Part shown: positions 32,842-41,873 of the stretch, in pieces | How the letters are laid out: every line of letters starts with the position of its first letter | Numbering within the stretch: position 1 is the stretch's first letter | NCBI RefSeq assembly: GCF_014217625.1 | Contig: NZ_CP043641.1 | Span: forward strand, 2,232,001-2,296,000 | From: Leifsonia shinshuensis | GTDB lineage: Bacteria; Actinomycetota; Actinomycetes; Actinomycetales; Microbacteriaceae | Direction of reading: 5' to 3' | Length of the DNA stretch: 64,000 nucleotides | The notes under the pieces: generated by a model | The model's database searches: none | Told to the model about the DNA's origin: nothing | Seen by the model: only the letters and a program-made list of their open reading frames with translations | Translations under genes and position numbers: made by a program

Positions 32842-33305
32842 TGAGTGAAGCCGCTGAGGTCATCCACCTCGAGACGTCGCTGGGATACCTGCTCAAGGAG
32901 GCGTCGAGCGCCCTCCGCGCCGCGATGGAGGAGGTCCTCCGTCCGCTCGGGATGACGGTGACCCACTACTCGTGCCTCGAACTGCTCGCCCAGCGCCCCG
33001 GACTGTCCAACTCCGAGCTGGCCCGCGGCGCCTTCGTGACCCGGCAGACGATGAACGTGCTGCTGCAGGCCCTGGAGCGCGACGGATACGTGACGCGCCC
33101 CGAGCAGGCGCCGGTCGGCAAGGCGCTCCCCGCGCGGCTCACCGCGAAGGGCCGGCGGAGCCTCGCGACGGCGAGCGCGGCGGTCCGGTCGGTGGAGGTG
33201 AGAATGCTGGCCGGGATGACCCCGGCCGACCAATCCGCCGCCTTCGCCAGCTTGACGAGCATGATCCGGTCGCTGCGCGGCGACGACCCGGCGCCCGCGC
33301 CGTAG
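32841..33305 (+). CDS. MarR family transcriptional regulator
   Basis: This 154-aa winged-helix regulator has LGYLLKEASSALRAAMEEVLRP as the dimer helix, HYSCLELLAQRPGLSNSELA and RQTMNVLLQALERDGYVTRP as recognition helix and wing, and a long C-terminal helix. ATG 32841 overlaps the end of the second palindrome; no good Shine-Dalgarno is seen, so the message may be leaderless. It should repress itself and the divergent VOC gene, released by a small aromatic or oxidant ligand (family knowledge plus context). Confidence 0.87.
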   Translation: MSEAAEVIHLETSLGYLLKEASSALRAAMEEVLRPLGMTVTHYSCLELLAQRPGLSNSELARGAFVTRQTMNVLLQALERDGYVTRPEQAPVGKALPARLTAKGRRSLATASAAVRSVEVRMLAGMTPADQSAAFASLTSMIRSLRGDDPAPAP

Positions 33306-33465
33306 CCGCCCTGCAAAGCGGCCACTCGCATCCCCGGCCGGCGTCCGCCCGGATCATCGATGTGTCCAGGTATTCCGTCGTCTCTCCATTCCGGCGCGCC
33401 GGTGCCGCGCGGTGTCATGGGGTGTCCCCGCACCTGCGTGGATGACGACGAAGTCAGGAGCTCAC

Positions 33466-35568
33466 ATGTTGACCAAACGCGTGGTCGGGCTAGGGGTCGC
33501 AGCCCTGCTCGCCCTCAGCGCGGTGACCGCGACGGCCCTCCCCGCGGACGCCGCGCCGGCGCACGCGACCGCGACGCCGGCGCCCACCTCACCCACCCCG
33601 GGGCTCGCGGCGACCCCCTACGCGGGCTGGAACACGTACTTCGGCCTCGGCGGCGACTACACGGCCGCCCAGGTGCTCGACGTCGCCGACCATCTGGTCT
33701 CCAGCGGCCTCGCCAAGGCGGGTTACGACATCGTGTGGCTGGACGGCGGCTGGCAGGCCTCCACTCCGCGCGGCGCCGACGGCCTGCTGCAGGGCGACCC
33801 CACCCGCTTCCCCGACGGGATGGCCGCTCTCGCCGCCGCCATCCACGCCAAGGGCCTGAAGGCCGGCATCTACACCGACGCCGGTCCGTACATCCCCGGC
33901 TCGTGCGGCCTCGGCAGCTACGGTCATTACCAGACCGACGCCGACACCTTCGCGAAGTGGGGCTTCGACGCCGTCAAGGTGGACTTCCTCTGCGGCATCA
34001 CGGCAAACCTCGACCCGAAGACGGTCTACACGCAGTTCGCCGACGCACTGCGGCACAACAGCAGCGGGCGGCCGATCATCCTGGACATCTGCAACCCGGT
34101 GACCTCGCCCGACTGGGGCAACTACCCGGAGTCGCAGCAGTCCACCAACACGTGGAGCTACGCGCCGTCGATCGCGCAGGCCTGGCGCACCTACACCGAC
34201 GTGGGCTTCGTGAACTCGATCAAGTACACCGACGTCCTCCGGAACTTCGACGCGAACGCGCGGCACCCGGAGGCCGCGGGGCCAGGACACTGGAACGACC
34301 CCGACTATCTGGGCCCGCAGCTCGGGATGACGGACGAGGAGTTCCGCTCGCAGATGGCGCTGTGGTCGATGTCGGCCGCTCCCCTGGTCGTCGGCAGCGA
34401 TCCGCGCACCTTCACCCCGGCGACGGTCGCGACGCTCACCAACCCCGACCTCCTCGCCATCGACCGCGACCCGCTGGGCAAGCAGGCCGTGCGGGTCGGC
34501 GCGGCCGGGACGACGGAGACGTGGACGAAGCCCCTCGCGGACGGCTCCCTCGCCGTCGCGCTCGTCAACCGCGGCGACACCGCCGCCGACATCGCGACCA
34601 CTCCGTCCGCCGTCGGCATCGACGCGACGCGCGTGACGATCAAGGACGCCTGGACGCACGCGCTCAGCGAGGCCAAGAACAGCATCCGCTCCAGCGTCCC
34701 GGCGCACGGCGTCTCCGTGCTGATCGTCCGGAAGGGCACCGGCCAGCCGCAGAGCCCGCGCGTGCTCGTGGGCGCTCCGTCGTTCACCGCGGTGAACGGC
34801 ACCGCGATCACGCCGACGGGCGACCTCCTCGCCGCCGCCGGCTCGACGCTCGCCGTGACCGTGGCCGTGCGCAACGACGGCACCACCCCGGCCCTGTCGC
34901 CGAAGGTGACGCTGACGACGCCGTCCGGCTGGACCAGCACGGCGTCCGCACGGCAGCCCGGGTTGATCGTCCCGGGTGGGATGGCCACGGCCGGCTTCAC
35001 CGTGACGGTCCCCGCCGGGACGGCGGTCGGATCCTCGTCCATCGGCGCGGCCGTCTCGTTCACCGGGATCCGCGGCGCGGTCACGGTCGCGTCTCCCGCG
35101 GCCACGGTGACCGTGGCTCCTGCGCCGCCGTCGGGCGCGGACCAGCCGCTCTCCCATCAGCCGTGGGTCTCCGCCACGAGCGGGTGGATGACGCCGGCCG
35201 TCGATCAGAGCGTCGGCGGTGGCAACCCGATCCGGGTCGCGGGCGTCACCTACCCGACCGGCCTCGGCGTCGCCAGCCCGTCGGACATCCGCTACTACGT
35301 CGGCGGGGCGTGCACGCGCCTCACCGGCACGGTCGGGATCGACGACGTGGTGAACAACGTCGGCCCGGAGGGCGGGACGGCCACCTTCTCCCTCGTCGCA
35401 GACGGTAAGACCGTCTGGGACAGCGGAGTCGTCACCCGCGGTCACGCCGTCACCTTCGATGTGAACCTGACCGGAGCGCGCGAGCTCGTCCTGCACGTGG
35501 GCGACGCCGGCGACGGTGGTTACAACGACCGCGCCGACTGGGCGGCCCCGCTGATCAGCTGCAGCTGA
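33466..35568 (+). CDS. Secreted GH27 alpha-galactosidase with NPCBM domain
   Basis: This 700-aa protein begins with a Sec signal peptide (MLTKRVVGLGVAALLAL, cut near residue 30). The GH27 catalytic domain (about 45-330) starts TPYAGWNTYFGLGG and carries the nucleophile Asp in AVKVDFLCG and the acid/base Asp in GHWNDPDYLGP. A C-terminal beta-domain follows, then a NEW3-like alpha-galactosidase-associated domain (about 440-545) and an NPCBM carbohydrate-binding domain (about 555-700, from QPLSHQPWVSATSGWMTP). It removes terminal alpha-galactose (or beta-L-arabinopyranose in some relatives) from extracellular polysaccharides. It lies upstream of, and convergent with, the alpha-galactoside import operon. 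Confidence 0.9.
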   Translation: MLTKRVVGLGVAALLALSAVTATALPADAAPAHATATPAPTSPTPGLAATPYAGWNTYFGLGGDYTAAQVLDVADHLVSSGLAKAGYDIVWLDGGWQASTPRGADGLLQGDPTRFPDGMAALAAAIHAKGLKAGIYTDAGPYIPGSCGLGSYGHYQTDADTFAKWGFDAVKVDFLCGITANLDPKTVYTQFADALRHNSSGRPIILDICNPVTSPDWGNYPESQQSTNTWSYAPSIAQAWRTYTDVGFVNSIKYTDVLRNFDANARHPEAAGPGHWNDPDYLGPQLGMTDEEFRSQMALWSMSAAPLVVGSDPRTFTPATVATLTNPDLLAIDRDPLGKQAVRVGAAGTTETWTKPLADGSLAVALVNRGDTAADIATTPSAVGIDATRVTIKDAWTHALSEAKNSIRSSVPAHGVSVLIVRKGTGQPQSPRVLVGAPSFTAVNGTAITPTGDLLAAAGSTLAVTVAVRNDGTTPALSPKVTLTTPSGWTSTASARQPGLIVPGGMATAGFTVTVPAGTAVGSSSIGAAVSFTGIRGAVTVASPAATVTVAPAPPSGADQPLSHQPWVSATSGWMTPAVDQSVGGGNPIRVAGVTYPTGLGVASPSDIRYYVGGACTRLTGTVGIDDVVNNVGPEGGTATFSLVADGKTVWDSGVVTRGHAVTFDVNLTGARELVLHVGDAGDGGYNDRADWAAPLISCS

Positions 35569-35580
35569 CACCACCACCGA

Positions 35581-35608
35581 GAAGGGGGCGTGCGCGCGCG
35601 CCCCCTTC
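35581..35608. terminator. Bidirectional terminator hairpin
   Basis: GAAGGGGGCG (35581-35590) and CGCCCCCTTC (35599-35608) pair perfectly around an 8-nt loop, between two convergent stop codons, 13 nt after the GH27 stop. Confidence 0.75.
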
Positions 35609-35609
35609 T

Positions 35610-36527
35610 TCATGCCCTGGCGCGGTCGACGCCCCAGTCCAGCACCCAGCGCGACGACGGCGGCAGCCAGTGGAGGTCGGTCCCCGAGTTGAGCGCGTCC
35701 GGCGGGGCGGTCATGGGCTCCAGCGCCACGGCGGCGCCGCCGGCCGGCAGCCCGGGCAGTTCGTCGGTGACATAGACCTGCGCCCAGCGGAACCGGTCGT
35801 CCGCCCACACCTCGACGGCCTCCGACGAGCGGGCATCGGCCAGTCGCAGGCGGACGCGAACGGCCTGCGACCGCAGGCCCGTGTACGCGGCGTGCGACGG
35901 CGCCTCGGCGAGCGCGGTCGGCAGCCTGAGATCGAACCCGGTCCCCTCGACGGCCGTCTCCCGGAGCGGGAGATGGTCCTCGCCGAGCAGAAGCGTGCGC
36001 TCGGCGTCCACCTGGATCGTCAGATCCGCCGCCGGCGCGTCGCCGACCCGGAGGTACGGATGGACGCCCACAGCGACGGGCGCGGGGACGCGGCTCCGGT
36101 TCACGACCGCTATCGACGAGCGCACGCCCGTCGGCACGAGCCGGTACGCGACCACCACATCGAGGTCGAAGGGATAGCCCACGGCACCGCGAACCGTCGC
36201 CGCCAGCTCGACGGACGAGCGGTCCCGCGCGATCACCTCGAACGGCGTCGCCGCGACCAGCCCATGGAGGGCGTTGCCCGCCGGCTCGGTCACCTCCAGC
36301 CGCTGCGGCTCTCCGTCCAGCAACCAGCACGCGCCGCGGACCCGGTTCGGCCACGGCACGAGCACCGCGCCCGACGACGCGACCGGGCCGTCCGCGTCGC
36401 CGCAGACGAGCTCCAGCCCGCCCACGGCGAGCCCCTGGAGGCTCGCGCCGACCGGCGAGACGACGGCGTCGACCCGCCGGCCGGCGAAGCTCTGTGCGAG
36501 GAGGACCGGCTCAGACCGCGCGGACAT
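35610..36527 (-). CDS. Aldose 1-epimerase (mutarotase)
   Basis: This 305-aa galactose-mutarotase-fold protein has VPWPNRVRGA near residue 60, the His in NALHGLVAATPFEV, the second catalytic His in VGVHPYLRVGD and the general-base Glu in AVALEPMTAPPDALNSG. It interconverts alpha and beta anomers of galactose or glucose, needed because alpha-galactosidases release one anomer while galactokinase or dehydrogenases use the other. It is the last gene of the alpha-galactoside operon and overlaps the GH36 gene by 17 nt. No signal peptide: cytosolic. Confidence 0.88.
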   Translation of the reverse strand: MSARSEPVLLAQSFAGRRVDAVVSPVGASLQGLAVGGLELVCGDADGPVASSGAVLVPWPNRVRGACWLLDGEPQRLEVTEPAGNALHGLVAATPFEVIARDRSSVELAATVRGAVGYPFDLDVVVAYRLVPTGVRSSIAVVNRSRVPAPVAVGVHPYLRVGDAPAADLTIQVDAERTLLLGEDHLPLRETAVEGTGFDLRLPTALAEAPSHAAYTGLRSQAVRVRLRLADARSSEAVEVWADDRFRWAQVYVTDELPGLPAGGAAVALEPMTAPPDALNSGTDLHWLPPSSRWVLDWGVDRARA

Positions 36528-38649
36528 GCAGCAGCACGGAGCGGTCAGGGTCGAGCGAGGGCAGCTCGATCCCGACCAGCCGCAGCACCCGTCCGCTCAG
36601 CACCGCGCCGTCGGCCAGCCACGGGGGCTGATCGCCGGCCGGGCGCTCGCCGGCGGGGAACACCGCGCGCACGTCGTACATCAGCGAATCGTCCAGACCG
36701 GGCAGTCCGGCACGGCCGACCGGCCAGGTGCGCGGCCGCTCCACGAGCGAGTAGGCGTACAGCGCCTCCCTCCCGTCCGGAGCGACCACGCCCTGCAGAC
36801 GGGCGGCCTCCTCGGAGAGGTCCGCGTGCACGACGACGCCCGAGTGCAGCAGAGCGCGATGCTCCTTGTGGAAGGCGATCCAGGCCGCCAGCGCGCTCCG
36901 GGTCTCCTCCGACGCCGTCAGCAGGTCGATCTCGACCCCGAGATGCCCCCAGACCGCCTTCTCGCCGCGGTACGACAGCGGGTGGCTGCGGTGCGTCGTG
37001 TGCGACTCCTCCGCGCCGATGTGCGTGCCCTGCAGCTCCGGCGGGACGATCAGGCCGGTCCAGCGCTGGATCTCCAGCCGCTCGTGCGGGTCGTTGCAGT
37101 CGCTCGGCCAGACGCGCTGCGTGCGCTCCAGCACGCCCAGGTCGATCCGGCCGCCGCCGCTCGCGCACGACTCGATCTCCAGCCCGGGATGGCGGCGGTG
37201 CAGCTCGTCCATCAGGCGGTACGCCGCGAGGGTCTGCGCGCGCAGCCCGGGCGTCCCGGTCGGCGTGTGGCCCGCGTCGAGCAGGTAGCGGTTGTGGTCC
37301 CACTTCACATAGGCGATGCCGAGCTCGCCGATCAACGTGCTCATCCGGTCGAGAACGTACGCGTACGCCTCCGGATGCCCCAGGTCGAGGACGTGCTGCT
37401 GGCGCGACGGGAGGCCGGGGCCGTGGCCGGCGTCGAAGATCCACTCCGGGTGCTCGGCGGCGAGGCGCGAGTCGAGGTTGATCATCTCCGGCTCGAACCA
37501 GAGACCGAAGTCCATTCCGAGCTCGCGGACGCGATCGGCGATCGGGCCGAGCCCGTCCGGCCAGCGCTCGGGGTCGACGTCCCAGTCGCCGAGCGAGGTG
37601 GTGTCGTCGCGGCGGCCGGTGAACCAGCCGTCGTCGATCACGAAGCGCTCCGCCCCGATCGCGGCGGCCGCCTCGGCGAACCGCGTGAGCGCCGCGGGGT
37701 CGTGGTCGAAGTAGACGGCCTCCCACGTGTTGACCAGGACCGGTCGCGGTCCGGACGGATACCCGCCGGACGCGCGCAGGTGGCGGTGGAAGCGCGCGGC
37801 CAGCTCGTCCAGCCCGTCGCCCCACGAGCCGTACTGCCACGGCGTGACGTACTCGTCGCCCTGCGCGAGCTCGACCTCGGCGGCCGCGAGGCCCTCCACG
37901 GCGGAGAGCCGTCGGATGTTGGCCGGGGTGCGCTCGGCCGCGAGGGTCTGGTTGCCGCTCCAGCCGAGGTGCGTCGCCCACACCCTCCCGGAGCGGAAGC
38001 CGAAGCCGCGTTCGCCGGCCGCGAGCAGGAGGGTGTGCTCCAGCCCGGGCTTGCCGCCGCGGGAGGTCCGCACCCACTCGCCCACGTCGAAGGCACGGCG
38101 CTGCGGGACGCGCTCCAGCGCCCAGCGCCCGGTGAGGTCGAGCACCTCGTCCGCCTCGGCGGGGACGGGCAGCGCGAGTTCGAGGCCATCGACCCGGAAC
38201 ACGTCGGCCCCGTCGTTCCGCAGCCGCGCGCGCTGCCGGACGAGCCCGCTGGCCGCCAGCACCGAGAGCTCCAGGGTGAGCGAGAGCCCGTACGGCTCAT
38301 CCGCGGCCCTGACGGTCAGCGTCACGCCGTCTGCCGAGGTGTCCAGGTCCGCCGAGACGACCCGGAACAGCGGCGCCCACCGGCGGCCCGCCGAGTCACC
38401 GGACAGCCCCGGCCGGCCGAGCCAGCCCTCCGGGAGCTGCGCGAGCACGGGCACCGGCTGCGGGTAGGTGACGAGGCTGTCGCCGACCGCCGGAAGGGCC
38501 GTGCGCGCGATGGCGGCCAGCTCCTCGGCTCCGGGGTCGCCGAGGTCGTCGCCCCAGTGCAGGATGCGCGGCAGGCGGTGGTCGTCGAGGAGGACGACGA
38601 CGCTCGTGCCCCCCGCGCGCAGGTGTACCAGGTCCGTGTCGACGTACAT
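36511..38649 (-). CDS. GH36 alpha-galactosidase, cytosolic
   Basis: This 712-aa enzyme (usual family length 700-750) has the N-terminal supersandwich, a (beta/alpha)8 barrel from about 335 and a C-terminal beta-domain. Catalytic signatures are the nucleophile Asp in YVKWDHNRYL and the acid/base Asp in VWPSDCNDPHERLEIQRW, plus NTWEAVYFDHD, DDGWFTGRRDD and CASGGGRIDLG. It has no signal peptide, so it hydrolyses imported melibiose, raffinose or stachyose-type sugars. It follows the second permease by 5 nt and overlaps the aldose epimerase. Pairing of a secreted GH27 with a cytosolic GH36 and an importer fits two-step galactomannan or raffinose use. Confidence 0.92.
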   Translation of the reverse strand: MYVDTDLVHLRAGGTSVVVLLDDHRLPRILHWGDDLGDPGAEELAAIARTALPAVGDSLVTYPQPVPVLAQLPEGWLGRPGLSGDSAGRRWAPLFRVVSADLDTSADGVTLTVRAADEPYGLSLTLELSVLAASGLVRQRARLRNDGADVFRVDGLELALPVPAEADEVLDLTGRWALERVPQRRAFDVGEWVRTSRGGKPGLEHTLLLAAGERGFGFRSGRVWATHLGWSGNQTLAAERTPANIRRLSAVEGLAAAEVELAQGDEYVTPWQYGSWGDGLDELAARFHRHLRASGGYPSGPRPVLVNTWEAVYFDHDPAALTRFAEAAAAIGAERFVIDDGWFTGRRDDTTSLGDWDVDPERWPDGLGPIADRVRELGMDFGLWFEPEMINLDSRLAAEHPEWIFDAGHGPGLPSRQQHVLDLGHPEAYAYVLDRMSTLIGELGIAYVKWDHNRYLLDAGHTPTGTPGLRAQTLAAYRLMDELHRRHPGLEIESCASGGGRIDLGVLERTQRVWPSDCNDPHERLEIQRWTGLIVPPELQGTHIGAEESHTTHRSHPLSYRGEKAVWGHLGVEIDLLTASEETRSALAAWIAFHKEHRALLHSGVVVHADLSEEAARLQGVVAPDGREALYAYSLVERPRTWPVGRAGLPGLDDSLMYDVRAVFPAGERPAGDQPPWLADGAVLSGRVLRLVGIELPSLDPDRSVLLHVRAV

Positions 38650-38654
38650 GTGTT

Positions 38655-39548
38655 CTATTTCACCGATCCGAGGGCCAGGCCCCCGATGAAGCTGCGCTGG
38701 AAGAGCAGGAAGACGATGGTGGACGGAACGGCGGCGACGACGGTCGCGGCCGCGATGACCGACCAGCTGGAGACGTACTCGCCCTGCAGGGAGAGCACGG
38801 CCGCCGTGATCGGGAGCTTCTCCGACGTCTGCAGCAGCGTGATCGACCAGAGCAGGTCGTTGAAGACCCAGGTGAACGAGAGCGCGCCGAGCGCGGCGAG
38901 CGCCGGCCGGGTCAGCGGGAGGATCACCTGCAGGAAGATGCGGACCGTGCTCGCGCCGTCGAGGGTCGCGGCCTCCTGCAGCTCGTGCGGGATGGTGCGC
39001 ATGAAGCCGTACAGCACGAACGTGTAGAAGCCGATGCCGAACGCGACCTGCACGGCGACGAGCGCGCCGAGGGTGTCGTAGACGTTGAGCTGCTGGGTCA
39101 GGCGTGCGACCGGGATCAGCAGCATCTGCACCGGCAGGAGGTTGCCCGCGAGCATCATGAGCAGGATGGTCCGGCGGAACGGCACCTTGTACCGGCTGAG
39201 CCCGAACGCGGCCGCCGCGGAGAAGAGCAGCGTCAGGATCACGGTCGGGATGGTCACGATCATGCTGTTGACCAGCGCTTGGAAGAGCCCGCCCTGGTTC
39301 CACGCCTGCACGTAGGTGCTGAGCGTGAAGGTGTGCGGAAGGCTGGCGATGCCGTTGGCGGAGACGTCGTCGAACGTCCGGAAGGAGGTGATGAGCACGA
39401 CGAGGATCGGCGCGAACCAGGCCAGCGAGATGAGGATGCCGCTGGTGTGGAAGCCGACGGTCGCTGCGGTCCTGCGGCGGCTGCGCCGGCGGACGGCCGT
39501 CGCGGGCCGGGCGCCCGCGGTGCGGGTCTGGGCGGCGGTCGCGGTCAT
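38655..39548 (-). CDS. Alpha-galactoside ABC transporter permease (MalG type)
   Basis: This 297-aa CUT1 permease has six predicted helices, the EAA loop LQEAATLDGASTVRIFLQVILPLTRP and the conserved C-terminal FLLFQRSFIGGLALGSVK. The Arg-rich cytoplasmic tail (RRRSRRRTA) precedes TM1. Its start overlaps the stop of the partner permease (ATGA). With the MalF-type partner and the binding lipoprotein it forms a raffinose/melibiose-type importer; as in the other systems here no ATPase gene is present, so a shared MsiK-like ATPase is expected elsewhere. Confidence 0.9.
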   Translation of the reverse strand: MTATAAQTRTAGARPATAVRRRSRRRTAATVGFHTSGILISLAWFAPILVVLITSFRTFDDVSANGIASLPHTFTLSTYVQAWNQGGLFQALVNSMIVTIPTVILTLLFSAAAAFGLSRYKVPFRRTILLMMLAGNLLPVQMLLIPVARLTQQLNVYDTLGALVAVQVAFGIGFYTFVLYGFMRTIPHELQEAATLDGASTVRIFLQVILPLTRPALAALGALSFTWVFNDLLWSITLLQTSEKLPITAAVLSLQGEYVSSWSVIAAATVVAAVPSTIVFLLFQRSFIGGLALGSVK

Positions 39549-40450
39549 GACTCCTTCTCCTCGGAGAGCGCGCGGACGAGATAGGACACGATCACGGCGA
39601 TCGCGAGGATGAAGATCACGACAGCGATCGCGGAGGCGTAGCCGAGGGCGTGCGAGCCGAACGCGGTGGAGAACATGTACGTGCTCAGCAGCTCCGTGGA
39701 GTGGTAGGGGCCGCCCCTGGTCATCGCCCAGACGATGTCGAAGGATCGCAGCGAGTCGATGATCAGCACCGACAGCACCACGAGGTTGACGCTGCGCAGC
39801 TGCGGCATGGTCACGTGCCAGAACCGCTGCCAGCCGGTCGCGCCGTCGACGCGCGCGGCCTCCTGGACCGCGGGGTCGAGGGCCTTGAGGCCGGCGATGA
39901 ACAGCACCATCACGTAGCCGATCTCCCGCCACAGGGCGGCCACGATGACCGCGTAGAGCGCGGTGCTGGAGTCGCCGAGCCAGACGTGCGTCCAGCTGTG
40001 CAGGCCGACGGCGTCGAGGATGTTGTTGAGCACGCCGTTCGGCTGGAAGAACGCGCCCCAGATCAGGGCGGTGACGACCAGCGAGAAGACGATCGGCAGG
40101 AAGAGGGCGGTGCGGTAGATGCCGACGCCGCGGCGCTCGGACTGGAACAGCAGCGCCACCCCGAGGCCGGCGGCGAACGAGATGCCGCCGAAGAGCACGA
40201 TCCAGATCGCGGTGTTCTTCAGCGCGGTGAGGAAGATCGGGTCCGAGAACAGGTCGACGTAATTCTGCACGCCGACCGGCGTGGCCGGCCCGATGCCGTT
40301 CCAGTGCAGGAACGAGAGGCTGATCCCCTGGAACGCCGGCCAGAACACGCCGACCGCCTCCACGAGGAACGGGATGAGGACGAGGGCGAACACGATCGGC
40401 GGCGGGATGGAGATCCGCCGCCGACCGCGAACAGAGGTGAGAGTGGTCAC
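39545..40450 (-). CDS. Alpha-galactoside ABC transporter permease (MalF type)
   Basis: This 301-aa CUT1 permease has TM1 at about residues 17-38 (PIVFALVLIPFLVEAVGVFW) and the EAA loop VQEAARVDGATGWQRFWHVTMPQLRS. LYAVIVAALWREIGYVMVLFIAGL is the long helix before the EAA loop. Its start overlaps the stop of the binding-protein gene by 4 nt and its stop overlaps the next permease, so all three transporter genes are translationally coupled. Confidence 0.9.
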   Translation of the reverse strand: MTTLTSVRGRRRISIPPPIVFALVLIPFLVEAVGVFWPAFQGISLSFLHWNGIGPATPVGVQNYVDLFSDPIFLTALKNTAIWIVLFGGISFAAGLGVALLFQSERRGVGIYRTALFLPIVFSLVVTALIWGAFFQPNGVLNNILDAVGLHSWTHVWLGDSSTALYAVIVAALWREIGYVMVLFIAGLKALDPAVQEAARVDGATGWQRFWHVTMPQLRSVNLVVLSVLIIDSLRSFDIVWAMTRGGPYHSTELLSTYMFSTAFGSHALGYASAIAVVIFILAIAVIVSYLVRALSEEKES

Positions 40451-41736
40451 GAAGTCGCCCGGATCTTCGCCGACGCGGCGTCCCAGTCCTTCAGGATCTG
40501 GTCCAGGTTCTCCGGGTGGGCGATGAAGCTGGTCAGCGCTGTGTCGGCCGGCGTCTGCTGGGCGTCACCGGCGTCCCTGTTGTAGAACTGCGTGACCTGC
40601 TTGGCGGACTGCAGCATGTCCTTGCCCTGCTTGGAGAGCGCGTCGAGGTTCAGCGAGGCCTTCGAGTTCGCCGGCAGGTAGGTGCCCTGCTGGCTCGCCG
40701 CGAGGTCCGTCTGAGCTTGCGGGCTGGCGACGTAGTCGAGGAACTTCTTCGTGAGGTTCGGCTTGTCCGTCTTCACGCTGGCGATGAAGCCGTCGGTCGG
40801 GCCCTCCTCCGCGACCGGCACCGAGGGGTCGATCGTCGGGAACTGGAAGAACGCCAGATCGCTCTGCTTGTCGGCGGGGACCGACGGCTGCGCCCACGCG
40901 CCGAGCAGGTACATCGCGACCTTGCCCTGCGAGAAGTCGCTCATCGCCTGGTTCTGCGTGGTGCCGAGGACCGCGGGGTCGAAGTACGGCAGCACCTGCT
41001 TGAAGGCGGCGAACACCTTGCGCACCTGCGGGCTGTCGTACTTCTCCTTGCCGGAGAGCAGTTTGAGGTGGAAGTCGGCGCCGTTGATCCGCAGGTCGAG
41101 GTAGTCGAACCACGCGGAGGCCAGCCAGGCGTTGTCGCTGAGTCCGGCGGTGAACGGCGTCACGCCCTGGCCCTTGATCTTGGCGGAGTCGGCGAGGAAT
41201 TCGTCCCAGGTCTTCGGCGGGGTGATCCCGAGCTTCTGGAAGTCGCTCTTGAAGTAGTAGACGCCCCACCAGTAGTAGCCGGTCGGGACGAACACCTCCT
41301 TGCCGGAGGAGTCCTGGCTGAGGCTCTTGAGCGAGGAGGGGAAGTCGCTGCCGTGGTCCTTCCAGACGCTGGAAAGGTCGAGCAGGAGGTTCTGGTCGGC
41401 GAAGTCGCGTGTGGCCTGACCGGCGTACCAGGTGTAGACGTCGGGCGGGTTCTTGGCGGTGAGGTAGGACGGCAACTGCTGGTTGAAGGTGTTGGTCGGG
41501 ATGGTGTTCACCTTGACCTGGCCTTCGCCCTTGGCGTTGAAGTCCTTCACCAGCTTGTCGAGGCCGCCCTTCTCCGCGTCGGTGAAGCGGGACTGCAGGA
41601 TCAGGGGTCCGGAGGCGTCCGGGCCGCTCTTGGCCTGCTGTGCTTCACCCGACGTGGAGACGCAGCCCGCGAGCAGCGCCGTCGCGGCGACCGCGCTGCC
41701 GAGCGCCGTCAGCCATCGGGTGGTCTTTCGGGTCAT
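40447..41736 (-). CDS. Alpha-galactoside-binding lipoprotein
   Basis: This 429-aa solute-binding protein has a lipoprotein signal (MTRKTTRWLTALGSAVAATALLAGC, lipobox LLAGC) and a CUT1 binding fold (GPLILQSRFTDAEKGGLDKL, PDVYTWYAGQATRDFADQNLLLDLS, YYWWGVYYFKSDF). It is rich in aromatic residues for sugar stacking. I prefer ATG 41736 because GGAG lies 6 nt before it; an in-frame ATG 12 nt upstream overlaps that site. First gene of the alpha-galactoside operon and divergent from an AraC regulator; resembles RafE/MsmE-type proteins. Ligand inferred from the GH36 gene downstream. Confidence 0.88.
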   Translation of the reverse strand: MTRKTTRWLTALGSAVAATALLAGCVSTSGEAQQAKSGPDASGPLILQSRFTDAEKGGLDKLVKDFNAKGEGQVKVNTIPTNTFNQQLPSYLTAKNPPDVYTWYAGQATRDFADQNLLLDLSSVWKDHGSDFPSSLKSLSQDSSGKEVFVPTGYYWWGVYYFKSDFQKLGITPPKTWDEFLADSAKIKGQGVTPFTAGLSDNAWLASAWFDYLDLRINGADFHLKLLSGKEKYDSPQVRKVFAAFKQVLPYFDPAVLGTTQNQAMSDFSQGKVAMYLLGAWAQPSVPADKQSDLAFFQFPTIDPSVPVAEEGPTDGFIASVKTDKPNLTKKFLDYVASPQAQTDLAASQQGTYLPANSKASLNLDALSKQGKDMLQSAKQVTQFYNRDAGDAQQTPADTALTSFIAHPENLDQILKDWDAASAKIRATS

Positions 41737-41852
41737 CTTCGACTCCATTTCGTGGGGGTGATCGCGAGGGGTCGGCCGAAGGAGAATCCTACGTCCGAAC
41801 GACATCAACGCTATGACGCGCACCGTGGCCGCCGTAGCAGAAACCGTTGGTG

Positions 41853-41869
41853 TATCTGGACATTTCGAC
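41853..41869. promoter_or_regulatory. Putative AraC-binding motif, copy 1
   Basis: TATCTGGAC-AT-TTCGAC lies in the divergent spacer between the importer operon and the AraC gene. 15 of 17 bases recur upstream of the DUF5107-TPR gene (46234-46250), which suggests a common regulator. It is 5 nt before the AraC ATG chosen here. Confidence 0.45.
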
Positions 41870-41873
41870 GATC